64,000 nt of DNA, from positions 1,798,001-1,862,000 of the forward strand of contig NZ_JAGINT010000001.1 of assembly GCF_017876295.1 (NCBI RefSeq). The letters are read 5' to 3'. Shown in pieces: positions 52,801 through 64,000 of the stretch. The notes under the pieces are model-generated. The model did no database searches, was not told the origin of the DNA, and saw nothing but the letters and a program-made list of their open reading frames with translations. Numbering within the stretch: the first letter of the stretch is position 1; the number at the start of each line of letters is the position of its first letter. A program made the translations under genes and the position numbers. This stretch comes from Kribbella aluminosa. GTDB taxonomy: Bacteria > Actinomycetota > Actinomycetes > Propionibacteriales > Kribbellaceae.

Positions 52801-55546
52801 CACGGTCACCGTCGATCCGCTGCCGGCCTTCACCGGCACGGGCGCCAAGGTGACGTACCGGGTCGCCGACGAGTTCGGGCAGACCGCGCGCTCGACGATC
52901 ACGGTCACGATCGCGCCGGTCACTCCGGTCGCGGCCGACGACACCGCGCGGACGCCGTACGGCAAGCGGGTCACGGTGAGCGTGCTCGCCAACGACAAGC
53001 CGGGCGATCCGACCGCGCCGCTGGTGCCGGGCAGCCTGCAGCTCGTCGACCCGGCCGACGGGTTGGCGAAGGAAGCAGTGCGGATCCCGAACGAGGGCGA
53101 GTACACCGCTGTCGGCGGAGCGGTGCGGTTCGACCCGAGCGCGACGTTCCGCGGTCCAGGTACGCCGCTGACGTACCAGGTGGCCGATACGAACGGGACG
53201 AAGGCGACCGCCCGGTTGACCGTCACCGTCGGGCGACCGCCGGTCGCGATCGCCGACACCGCCTCCACGCTGCAGAACGTGACCGTGACGGTGAACGTGC
53301 TGTCCAACGACCGCCCGGGCACCGACGCGACGCTCGACTACGGATCGGTCGGCCTGAACGGGTCCGCGAAGAAACTGACGGTCGCCAACCAGGGGACTTA
53401 CACGGTGCTGCCGAGCGGGGCGATCGAGTTCGACCCGCTGCCCGCGTTCCGGGGTAAGGCGACACCGGCCGCCTATCGGGTCGCCGACTCCGACGGCAAC
53501 TACGCCGCCTCGACGCTGAGCGTCACCGTCGTACCGGTCACCCCGCTGGTCGTCGACGACTCGGCGATCACGCCTTACGGGCATGCGATCACCGTGAACG
53601 TGCTCGCGAACGACAAGCCCGGCGACCCGTCGGCTCCGCTGAAGCCGGCCAGCCTGGTACTCAAGGACGCGGCGGGCCAGTACGGCAAGACGCTGACCCG
53701 AGCCGGCGAGGGAACGTACGCCGTGGACGCCTACGGCGCGGTGAAGTTCACGCCGGCGAAGGGTTTCCAGGGCGTGACGACGCCGACGACGTACCGGATC
53801 GCCGATGCCAACGGGGCGACCGCCGAAGGCCTGCTGCTGGTGACGGTCGGCCAAGGCCCCACGGCGGCGCCGGACCCGGTCGGGACCAAGCAGAACGTGA
53901 CGGTGACGGTCGACCCGCTCGCCAACGACAAACCCGGGACCGGCGCGCAGCTCGACCCCGCGTCGCTCCAGCTGTACGGCGCAACCTGGGGACCGAAGGT
54001 GGAGATCCCCGGGCAGGGCGTGTTCACCGTGAAGTCCGGCAAGATCACCTTCGACCCGGAGCCGGCGTACCGCGGGGTCGTATCGGTCGCGTACCGCGTC
54101 AAGGACACGACGGGGAACCTGGCCAGCGCGACGGTCACTGTGACGGTCGCGCCGGTCGTCCCCATGATCAAGGACGACGTCGCGAAGACGCCGTACGAGA
54201 CCGCGATCACCATCGACGTACTGGCGAACGACACGCCAGGTGACCCGAGCGCACCGCTCGTCGCGGGCGGTGTCCGGCTGATCGACCCGGTGACCGGCGT
54301 CCCGCTGCCGGCGCTCGCCGTACCGGGGGAGGGGACCTTCACCGTGCAGCCGTCGGGCGCGATCCGGTTCGCGCCGCTGGACGGGTACGCCGGGGTCGCG
54401 GTCCCGGTCGGATACCAGGTTGCCGACCGCAACGGGACGCTCGGATCCGGCACGCTGACGATCACCGTGCAGGCCCGGCCGATCGCGATGCCGGACGTGG
54501 CGCGCACCAAGCAGCAGGTCCCGGTGACCGTCGATCCGCTCGCGAACGACCGGCCCGGGCCTGGCGCGACCTTCGATCCGGACTCGCTGCTGCTCGTCGG
54601 TCCCGACGGCGCGCTCGTCGACCAGGTGACGGTGCCGGGCCAGGGGTCGTACGTCGTCGCGAACGGCAAGGTCACCTTCAGCCCGGAGCCGACGTTCTCC
54701 GGCACCGCGCAGCCGGCGGCGTACGAGGTCAAGGACAGCGACCAGAACGCCGCCCGGTCGACCATCACCGTGACCGTCGTGCCGGTGCGCCCGGTGGTCG
54801 TCGACGACAGCGCCGACACGGCGTTCGGTACGGCGGTGGTCGTGAACGTGCTCGCCAACGACAAGCCCGGTGACCTGTCCGCACCGTTGCGCCAGGATTC
54901 CGTCGTACTGCGGGACCCGGCGGACGGCAAGGAGAAGAAGTCCGTGACGGTCCCGCGCGAAGGCACCTTCGTGGTCGGCGACGGCGGCGCGGTCACGTAC
55001 ACACCGGCGAAGGGCTTCGTCGGGACGACGCGGGCGCTCGTCTACCGGGTCACCGATGCGAACGACACGTCGGACACCGCGCTGCTCGACGTGACGGTCG
55101 CCGGCCCGCTGCTCGCCAAGGCGGCGCCGGACACGGCGACCGGTACGCCGGGCAACCCGGTCACCGTGAACCCGCTGCTGAACGACAGCGGCACGATCCG
55201 GCCCAGCTCGGTCTGCCTGCGGACGCCGACCGGCACGTGCTCGAAGAACGTGACGAACGGCGCGGGCTCCTGGTCGGTCGGCACCGACGGCACGGTCACG
55301 CTCAAGCCGGTGGCCGCGTTCACCGGGACCGCCAAGGTGACGTACGAGCGGACCGGCGAGACCGGCGAGACCGTCACCGCCCCGGTGAAGTTCACCGTCG
55401 GCGCCGAGCCCGCCGACGAGCCGCAGCGCTACGACCGCGCCGAACTACCCCCGACCGGCGGCCCGCCCTCCGTCATCCTCACCCTCGGCGCCCTGCTCGC
55501 CGCCCTCGGCGCAACCCTCGTCGTCCTCGCCCGTACGAGAAAGTGA
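49817..55546 (+). CDS. Giant LPXTG-anchored CshA-type repeat adhesin
   Basis: The 1909-residue protein has a Sec signal (residues 1-25, ending TANA), an N-terminal region of about 270 residues, then a GEVED-like part ending GEVEDYPF. Fourteen Ig-like repeats of about 95-107 residues follow, each with LANDKPG-type turns, G-Q-TY strands and YRVAD-NGT-A ends (residues about 400-1865). It ends with LPPTG (1877-1881), a hydrophobic helix and RTRK, a class A sortase signal. Repeats alternate between a DDTA-TPYG type and a PDTA-T-QNV type. ATG 49817 follows GGGAGGG by nine bases. Role in adhesion or aggregation is inferred. Its end overlaps the GNAT gene by 102 bases. Confidence 0.9.
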   Translation: MRATRPGAILLVTGLLSLGTLTANAYEVPTAPFTAGATTVMPGSGLRQTITVTGQTELGDPTTAGFRGPATYRPAIAPGTPTQDVVVNTGDCASTGGCGDRGTVTITFSQPVRNPVLHLGGIGGSVTRTVSGRTVAQSELHAILKLSTAGLSLTKLGTGNNLAVSSDTITAANHDTGPNCVNTKSPSGLDTSATAACGSVRVNGVVTKVSFTVSALFTKHPKLPALNDGSSGDAFSIVASAPENFSHAPTSYGTAWSVLSDVRLGKDAPEDNPGIPNGTTSSPTPRPGDGVVLKPLHTGRTSYSADLQLTGASKAGRACGWIDVNVNGVFDPGERACAPFAANQSTVTLRWSEIAPKAGTSYARVRVGYNDAQVEKPTGAADAGEVEDYPFAITPPPPPVLTDDTATTGFGTAAVVKVLANDKPGDPGAQLVPATLCIVDNQQCTQLLTVVGQAKYVANSDGTIRVEPVPGFVGTAKPVTYRVADSNGTTATAKLTVTVSLPDHPVAMPDTATTPQNVSVSVKPLANDHAAAGVQLVPGSVVLRDPADAKFKKQVAIADEGAYVVKPDGGVDFVPKPRFTGVGTSIGYRVSDTTKQAAESTLTVTVTPVTPTANGDSVSTAFDTAVVVPVLDNDLPGSPDAPLVPATLRLVDPVSKQIVDKLTIPGQGTYLVDAGKVTFEPLHGFTGVGTPVTYQVLDKNGTAARAELTVSVAAPGPPVANPDVISTLQGRTVVAPVLDNDKAGPTGAALKPGSVRLLSATQPVLSLVVPGQGKYVVKADGRVLFDPLPSFNGTATAVGYQVADSNGAVGRSTLTVRVTKVQPDASDDTAGTAYGTRVTVPVLANDDAGDPSVPLVPSTVRLIDPTTKVPTATLVMPGQATYTTTADGMIEVAPAPKFTGAATAVTYRVADVNGTTTTATLSVTVAKPAPPTAEPDTATGKQNVPLRLSPLANDLPGVGTVLDPHSLTLVDPADGSLAKLVKIPGQATYQVNPDGTVTVDPLPAFTGTGAKVTYRVADEFGQTARSTITVTIAPVTPVAADDTARTPYGKRVTVSVLANDKPGDPTAPLVPGSLQLVDPADGLAKEAVRIPNEGEYTAVGGAVRFDPSATFRGPGTPLTYQVADTNGTKATARLTVTVGRPPVAIADTASTLQNVTVTVNVLSNDRPGTDATLDYGSVGLNGSAKKLTVANQGTYTVLPSGAIEFDPLPAFRGKATPAAYRVADSDGNYAASTLSVTVVPVTPLVVDDSAITPYGHAITVNVLANDKPGDPSAPLKPASLVLKDAAGQYGKTLTRAGEGTYAVDAYGAVKFTPAKGFQGVTTPTTYRIADANGATAEGLLLVTVGQGPTAAPDPVGTKQNVTVTVDPLANDKPGTGAQLDPASLQLYGATWGPKVEIPGQGVFTVKSGKITFDPEPAYRGVVSVAYRVKDTTGNLASATVTVTVAPVVPMIKDDVAKTPYETAITIDVLANDTPGDPSAPLVAGGVRLIDPVTGVPLPALAVPGEGTFTVQPSGAIRFAPLDGYAGVAVPVGYQVADRNGTLGSGTLTITVQARPIAMPDVARTKQQVPVTVDPLANDRPGPGATFDPDSLLLVGPDGALVDQVTVPGQGSYVVANGKVTFSPEPTFSGTAQPAAYEVKDSDQNAARSTITVTVVPVRPVVVDDSADTAFGTAVVVNVLANDKPGDLSAPLRQDSVVLRDPADGKEKKSVTVPREGTFVVGDGGAVTYTPAKGFVGTTRALVYRVTDANDTSDTALLDVTVAGPLLAKAAPDTATGTPGNPVTVNPLLNDSGTIRPSSVCLRTPTGTCSKNVTNGAGSWSVGTDGTVTLKPVAAFTGTAKVTYERTGETGETVTAPVKFTVGAEPADEPQRYDRAELPPTGGPPSVILTLGALLAALGATLVVLARTRK

Positions 55547-56056
55547 CATCACCAGCATGATCTCGTCGCGGTAGTCGTCGGACGCGACGCGGACCGCGCG
55601 CGGGTGCGTGCCGACGACCCGGTAGCCGAGTGGGCCGTAGAAGTTCTCCAGCCCGAGACCGCCGCGGACGGTCAGCTGCAACTGCTCCAGCCCGAGGTCG
55701 TTCGCCGAACCGCGCAGTCCCTCCATCAGCAACCGCCCGGCGCCCTGCCCCTGGCAGTCCGGGTGCACCATCACCCGCAGCACCGTCCGCCAGTGCGGTT
55801 GCAGCGCGCCGCTGCGGGTCACCAGCATGCCCATCCCGACGTACCGCTCCCCGTCGTGCAACACCCCGAGCACGTCCAGCCCGGCCGCGACCCGGCCGAG
55901 CGCGCCGTCCAGGTTCTGCGCGATCTCGTCGATCGGCGCGGGCGCCGTGTAGCCCACCGCGCCGCCCGCGTTCGTCGCTGCCACCCACGTGTCCAGCAAG
56001 TCCGCCCGCAACACCGGATCGAGCGCGTCGTCCGGTTCTGCCTCCAGGTACTTCAC
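55445..56056 (-). CDS. GNAT-family N-acetyltransferase
   Basis: The 203-residue protein has the GNAT fold: VLRVMVHPDCQGQGAGRLLM is motif A with the acetyl-CoA pyrophosphate loop Q-x-x-G-x-G/A, and LENFYGPLGYRVVG is motif B. The fold ends near residue 170; a Gly/Glu-rich tail of 33 residues follows, which exists only because the frame runs antisense through the end of the adhesin gene. Substrate unknown. A 21-base palindrome lies ten bases before the start and may control it. Confidence 0.86.
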   Translation of the reverse strand: MKYLEAEPDDALDPVLRADLLDTWVAATNAGGAVGYTAPAPIDEIAQNLDGALGRVAAGLDVLGVLHDGERYVGMGMLVTRSGALQPHWRTVLRVMVHPDCQGQGAGRLLMEGLRGSANDLGLEQLQLTVRGGLGLENFYGPLGYRVVGTHPRAVRVASDDYRDEIMLVMSLSRTGEDDEGCAEGGEQGAEGEDDGGRAAGRG

Positions 56057-56065
56057 CGCACCTCC

Positions 56066-56086
56066 ATCTGCGACTGAGTTGCAGAT
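56066..56086. promoter_or_regulatory. 21-base palindrome before the GNAT gene
   Basis: ATCTGC-G-ACT-G-AGT-T-GCAGAT is symmetric around 56076, with one mismatched pair. It lies ten bases upstream of the GNAT ATG (minus strand), a position suited to a MarR- or TetR-type operator. No cognate regulator is adjacent. Confidence 0.5.
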
Positions 56087-56130
56087 AGCTTACGGCTCCA
56101 ACGTATGCATCCGCGGCACGGTGCCCAGGG

Positions 56131-57003
56131 TCATGTCAGGTGACCCAGCTTGTCCGGGTTCCGGATCAGGTACAGCTGGGTGATCCGGCCGTCCGTGCTC
56201 GTCATGAACGTGACAGTGTCCGGCTGGTCGTCGAAGTACGCGACGTAGGCCCGCTCGTCGTTCAGCGTCGCCATCCGGATCTCGAACCCCGGGTTGTCCG
56301 CGAGTACCGCGAACAGCCAGCGGGCGATCTTCTCCGCGCCCTGGATCGGCCGGAGCGCGGCCCGCTTCTTGCCGCCGCCGTCGCTGATCAGTACGGCGTC
56401 CGGCGCCAGCAGCGCGACCACCTCGTCGAAGTCGCCGGACCCGGCGGCCTGCATGAACCGCATCGTCAGCTCGTCGTGCCGGGCCTTGTCGACGCGGTGC
56501 CGCGGCTGCCGGGCGTGCACGTGTTCGCGGGCTCGATGGGCGAGCTGCCGGACGGCGGACTCCGACCGCCCGAGCGTGTCCGCGATCTCGTCGTACGGCA
56601 GCTCGAAGACCTCCCGCAGGACGAACGTCGCGCGCTCGAGCGGGGACAGCGTCTCCAGTACGACGAGCATCGCCATGCTGACCGAGTCCGCCAGCTCGAC
56701 CGCGGCGGCCGGATCGTCGTCGTCGACCGCCAGCGGCTCGGGCAGCCACGGGCCGACGTACGACTCCCGCCGGGCCTTCTGCTCGCGGAGCTTGTTGAGC
56801 GCGAGCCGGGTGGTGATCCGGATCAGGTACGCACGCGGGTCGCGGATGCCTTCGATGGTCTGGTGATCGATCGCCGACCAGCGCAGCCACGCCTCCTGGA
56901 CCACGTCCTCCGCGTCGCTGACACTCCCGACCACCCGGTACGCCGCCCCGATCAGCACCTGGCGATGCTCCGCGAACTCGGCCGCGAGCTGCTCGCTGGT
57001 CAC
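56131..57003 (-). CDS. ECF41-type (SigJ-like) sigma factor with SnoaL-like extension
   Basis: The 290-residue protein has sigma region 2 (residues about 8-75; YRVVGSVSDAEDVVQEAWLRW), region 4 (about 110-165; VLREVFELPYDEIADTLG) and a C-terminal SnoaL-like domain (about 175-290) with LISDGGGKKRAALRPI, the DGGGK signature of the ECF41 group. In this group the C-terminal domain replaces a separate anti-sigma factor. The gene overlaps the upstream CxxC partner by 4 bases, the standard ECF41-COE pairing. Confidence 0.94.
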   Translation of the reverse strand: MTSEQLAAEFAEHRQVLIGAAYRVVGSVSDAEDVVQEAWLRWSAIDHQTIEGIRDPRAYLIRITTRLALNKLREQKARRESYVGPWLPEPLAVDDDDPAAAVELADSVSMAMLVVLETLSPLERATFVLREVFELPYDEIADTLGRSESAVRQLAHRAREHVHARQPRHRVDKARHDELTMRFMQAAGSGDFDEVVALLAPDAVLISDGGGKKRAALRPIQGAEKIARWLFAVLADNPGFEIRMATLNDERAYVAYFDDQPDTVTFMTSTDGRITQLYLIRNPDKLGHLT

Positions 57004-57554
57004 TGCACCGGCCTCAGTTCGCAGTACTCCTTGAAGCCCTGGCTGGTGAGGCCGAGCGCGGCGTTCGTACGGGAGCGGTAGTTCTCCAGCGACACGACTG
57101 CCGTGAGCTCGACCAGCTGCTCGTCGGTGAGCTCTGCCCGCAACCGCTCGACCTGCTCGTCGGTGACCTCCGGCGGGGTCGCCGACATCGCTTCGGCGTA
57201 GTCCATCACCGCGCGCTCCAGATCCGAGTAGACATCGCTGTCACGCCACCCTGGCACATCCCGCAGCTTGGCCTGGTCGACACCCAGGTGATGGAACTCC
57301 CAGTACCCGAAGTCCACGCACCAGCTGCACCCGATCCGGGCCGACGTCACCATCACGGCGAGCGCCTTCAGCCCTGGCTCCAGCTTGTTCCATCGAGCGG
57401 CGGACCCCTCCATCATCAGCATCGTGGTCAGCACCCGCCGGTTGTGCAGCGCCGCCTTCCCGGGATCCAGTACCTCGCCGTACTTCCGCCGGCTGCCCCA
57501 CTCGGCCAGCCGGACGAACCACGTCCGCCGGTGTTCCAATCCGATCCGCGCCAT
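57000..57554 (-). CDS. Carboxymuconolactone decarboxylase-like (AhpD-fold) protein, ECF41 partner
   Basis: The 184-residue all-alpha protein has the AhpD-like CxxC pair at Cys76 and Cys79 in RIGCSWCVDFG; the distal histidine found in AhpD is absent. Such COE proteins (carboxymuconolactone decarboxylase, oxidoreductase or epimerase) are the usual sole targets of ECF41 sigma factors and probably act in redox chemistry. ATG 57554 follows GGAGG by six bases; a GTG at 57590 lies at the promoter and is not used. It is the first gene of the two-gene unit. Confidence 0.9.
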   Translation of the reverse strand: MARIGLEHRRTWFVRLAEWGSRRKYGEVLDPGKAALHNRRVLTTMLMMEGSAARWNKLEPGLKALAVMVTSARIGCSWCVDFGYWEFHHLGVDQAKLRDVPGWRDSDVYSDLERAVMDYAEAMSATPPEVTDEQVERLRAELTDEQLVELTAVVSLENYRSRTNAALGLTSQGFKEYCELRPVQ

Positions 57555-57587
57555 CTCGTCCTCCAAGGTTCGTCGTCGACCCCTGGA

Positions 57588-57613
57588 CACGCCTCAGGTG
57601 GTTGGCTGTGACA
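57588..57613 (-). promoter_or_regulatory. Candidate ECF41 promoter
   Basis: On the minus strand TGTCACA (57613-57607) is an exact copy of the ECF41 -35 consensus. It is followed after 15 bases by CGTG (57591-57588), close to the CGTC/CGTA -10 element. It stands 33 bases before the ATG of the CxxC protein, so the sigma factor would drive its own operon. Confidence 0.68.
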
Positions 57614-57616
57614 TGA

Positions 57617-59924
<2,308 letters not shown>

Positions 59925-59928
<4 letters not shown>

Positions 59929-60047
59929 CTGTGCACATTGCCTCGCTGCCGCTCGGCGGTTCATGGGGCTGTGACTCCCGGCCTTCCCTCGTCGCTCCAG
60001 TCGCTGCGCTCCCTGCGCTCCTCAGTCCAGGCCGGGAGGCCCCATGA
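59925..60047 (+). CDS. Repeat-encoded mini-ORF A2 bridging argJ and argB
   Basis: This 40-residue frame starts at ATG 59925 inside the argJ stop (ATGA) and stops at 60045-60047 inside the argB ATG (ATGA). It aligns with the 41-residue mini-ORF at 24498: MTV start, [22 protein letters not shown] end. About 20 residues are shared, and the DNA is most alike in the right-hand 85 bases. Conserved frame and junctions suggest real translation, perhaps only to move ribosomes across the hairpin that covers the argB start. Confidence 0.62.
59961..60047 (+). promoter_or_regulatory. Hairpin A2 sequestering the argB ribosome binding site and ATG
   Basis: TCATGGGGCT (59961-59970) pairs with GGCCCCATGA (60038-60047; one G-T pair). 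After a 5-base bulge, TCCCGGCCT (59976-59984) pairs with AGGCCGGGA (60029-60037); the loop is 44 bases. The layout is the same as at 24537-24623, with one covarying pair. GGGAGG and the argB ATG lie in the right arm. Confidence 0.65.
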
Positions 60048-60918
60048 ACACCCATGCGGACGCGGTCGAGAAGGCCGCCGTACTGACCGAAGCCTTGCCT
60101 TGGCTGAAGGAGTTCCACGGCAAGACGGTCGTCGTGAAGTACGGCGGGAACGCCATGGTCGACGACAAGCTCAAGCAGGCGTTCGCGTCCGACATCGTCT
60201 TCCTCCGGTACGCCGGGGTGCGGGTCGTCGTCGTCCACGGCGGTGGGCCGCAGATCAGCGACATGCTCGGCCGGCTCGGGATCGACAGCGAGTTCCGCGG
60301 CGGGCTCCGGGTCACCACGCCCGAGGCGATGGACGTCGTCGGCATGGTGCTGGTCGGCAAGGTCGGCCGTGAGCTGGTCGGGCTGCTGAACGCGCACGGC
60401 CCGTTCGCGGTCGGGATGTCCGGCGAGGACGCGGGCCTGTTCACCGCGGAACGGCGTACCGCGCTGGTCGACGGCGAGCAGGTCGACATCGGGCTGGTCG
60501 GCGACGTCGTCGAGGTCCGGCCGGAGGCGGTGGTCGACCTGATCGACGCCGGCCGGATCCCGGTGGTGTCGACGATCGCGCCGGACGAGGACGGCCAGGC
60601 GCACAACGTGAACGCCGACACCGCGGCCGCGGCGCTCGCGGTCGCGCTCGGGGCCGAGAAGCTCGTCGTACTCACCGATGTCGCCGGGCTGTACCGCAAC
60701 TGGCCGGACAGCGACGAGATCATCACCCAGATCGACGCGGCCGAGCTGGCAGAGCTGCTGCCGTCACTGGCGTCCGGCATGGTCCCGAAGATGGAGGCCT
60801 GCCTGCGCGCGGTCGAGTCGGGCGTCTCCCGGGCGACCGTCATCGACGGCCGGGTGCCGCACTCGCTGCTGCTGGAGATCTTCACCGACGCCGGAAGTGG
60901 AACCCAGGTGATCCCGTC

Positions 60919-60922
<4 letters not shown>
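60044..60922 (+). CDS. argB: Acetylglutamate kinase
   Basis: The 292-residue amino-acid-kinase-fold enzyme phosphorylates N-acetylglutamate. It has [19 protein letters not shown], and [12 protein letters not shown]. The N-terminal helix (residues about 5-20, [18 protein letters not shown]) is the type that makes hexameric, arginine-inhibited kinases, so feedback control is expected. ATG 60044 overlaps the mini-ORF stop; its binding site GGGAGG lies within the hairpin at 59961. The stop overlaps argD by 4 bases. Confidence 0.97.
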
Positions 60923-63126
<2,204 letters not shown>

Positions 63127-63130
<4 letters not shown>

Positions 63131-63681
63131 GCTACGCCGTACCGACCACCAAGACCGCGCGGCAGCAGCGGATCGTCGATCTGCTCGGGCGGCAGCCGGT
63201 GCGGTCCCAGACCGAGCTGGCCGACCTGCTCGCCGCGTCCGGCCTGGTGGTCGGGCAGGCGACGCTGTCGCGGGACCTGGTGGAGATCGGTGCGGTCAAG
63301 GTCCGCGACGCGACCGGCCAGCTCGTGTACGCCGTACCGGGGGAGGGCGGTGACCGTACGCCGCGTGCCGGCGAGGCCGCCGCGTTCGAGGCGCGGCTGG
63401 CCCGGGTCGCGTCCGAACTCCTGGTCTCCGCCGAGGGCAGCGCCAACCTGGTCATCCTCCGAACCCCGCCGGGTGCGGCCCAGTACTTCGCGTCGGCGAT
63501 CGACCACGTGGGTCTGGACGACGTCCTCGGCACCATCGCCGGCGACGACACCGTCATGGTCGTCTCCCGCAAGCCCACCGGAGGTGAGGCCCTCGCAGCC
63601 CGCTTCCTGAGCCTGGCCCAGCGCGCCGAGGCCAGGCCCGACCGACCGGCGCAGCCATTGAAGGATCTGACGGTCGACTAG
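63127..63681 (+). CDS. argR: Arginine repressor
   Basis: The 184-residue protein has the ArgR winged helix (residues about 8-75; [20 protein letters not shown], then [15 protein letters not shown]) and the C-terminal oligomerisation and arginine-binding domain with [14 protein letters not shown]. As a hexamer with arginine it would repress the arg operon, which it closes. GAGG (63117-63120) is its binding site and lies in the repeat. A Tyr/Val linker and acidic Glu-rich stretch near residues 70-85 are usual in actinobacteria. Confidence 0.96.
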
Positions 63682-63748
63682 CGCGAACGCTCCGGACCTC
63701 TTCCGCCAAGTACGGACCGAAGGCATCGTGCCTCCAGGGAGGAGGGCC

Positions 63749-64000
63749 ATGGGCAACTGGTTCGAGGCGCAGGTCGAGGAACACGGGGCCTCAATTCACG
63801 CCTACCTGGCCCGGCGGACTGTGAGCGGCGTCGCGGACGACCTGCTCGGCGACGTCTGGGTGGCGGCGTACAGCGCGCGGTCGTCGTACGACCCGTCGCT
63901 GGGATCTGCCCGTGCGTGGCTGTTCGGTGTCGCCCGGCATGTCCTGCACGGTTACTACCGTAAGGAGTACCGCAAGCAACGGCTCCGAGTACGACGCCTC
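63749..64000 (+). CDS. ECF sigma factor, N-terminal part (cut by window edge)
   Basis: From ATG 63749, after GGAGGAGGG, 84 codons stay open to the end of the window. The residues VADDLLGDVWVAAYSARSSYD and ARAWLFGVARHVLHGYYRK are sigma-70 region 2.1-2.4 of an extracytoplasmic-function sigma factor. The subgroup cannot be decided without region 4 and the downstream genes. It follows argR by 67 bases and is probably a separate unit. Confidence 0.82.
   Translation, partial: MGNWFEAQVEEHGASIHAYLARRTVSGVADDLLGDVWVAAYSARSSYDPSLGSARAWLFGVARHVLHGYYRKEYRKQRLRVRRL

Noticed and set aside
49718..53854. 1378-residue open frame antisense to the adhesin
   Set aside because: It mirrors the G/C-ending codons and repeats of the adhesin, is rich in Arg/Gly/Val/Asp, and has no domain; a shadow frame.
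51018..55400. Regular repeats suggesting a CRISPR-like or tandem DNA array
   Set aside because: Periodicity is about 320 bases, variable at DNA level, and in frame; it reflects repeated protein domains of the adhesin.

Overview
KIND OF ORGANISM. The window is very GC-rich, most codons end in G or C, and GTG/TTG starts and 4-base stop/start overlaps are frequent. Gene content and order (DUF1844-infC-rpmI-rplT, hisE-hisG-PH protein, ribM inside the rib operon, ECF41 and ECF42 sigma factors with their family partners) point to a chromosomal segment of a free-living soil-type actinomycete. I think of Propionibacteriales such as Kribbella or a relative, but that genus is an inference. No tRNA, rRNA, CRISPR array, phage or complete insertion sequence was seen. 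LAYOUT. 1-3410: riboflavin operon ribD(partial)-ribE-ribM-ribBA-ribH. 3427-6589: duplicated-domain protein, WYL and MarR regulators, NAD(P)-binding protein. 6681-9405: P1 peptidase, then hisE-hisG and a small PH-domain membrane protein. 9383-14230: aldose epimerase; an ECF42 sigma factor fused in frame to a truncated globin, with its DGPF partner; P-loop kinase; membrane protein; SseB-like protein. 14247-19891: ABC exporter with DUF1707-type protein, TetR regulator, secreted serine hydrolase. 19881-25525: sugar regulon (glycosidase, LacI regulator, ABC importer) with two matching LacI-type operators. 25515-28173: phosphotransferase and a TetR/FAD-monooxygenase pair. 28174-28333: a MITE-like palindromic insertion. 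28393-32909: second ABC exporter under a 34-base palindrome, then an HTTM membrane pair. 32888-36702: frameshifted DUF1844, infC (ATC start, attenuator-like leader), rpmI, rplT, rRNA methyltransferase, PHP phosphoesterase. 36887-39625: TetR/MFS drug efflux pair with a multipart operator. 39632-41048: a gene with AbiEi-like and DUF559-like parts bracketed by two related REP-like palindromes and tandem tracts. 41149-46513: pheS, pheT (with an unusual insertion), gamma-glutamyltransferase-like protein. 46555-55546: GT2 glycosyltransferase, polytopic GT-C-like protein, and a 1909-residue LPXTG adhesin of 14 repeats. 55445-57554: GNAT, ECF41 sigma factor and its CxxC partner. 57677-63681: arginine operon argC-argJ-argB-argD-argF-argR. 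63749-64000: start of a third ECF sigma factor. MOST UNUSUAL SIGNALS. Two homologous mini-ORFs (40 and 41 codons) sit between operon genes 35 kb apart (ABC permease junction; argJ-argB), overlapping the genes on both sides by exactly 4 bases. Each carries a hairpin with one compensatory base-pair change that would sequester the ribosome binding site and start codon of the next gene. A third, different mini-ORF bridges argF and argR in the same way. Together they look like a repeat-borne translational-coupling device. Next in interest are the sigma-globin fusion and the nuclease-like gene flanked by REP-like palindromes.
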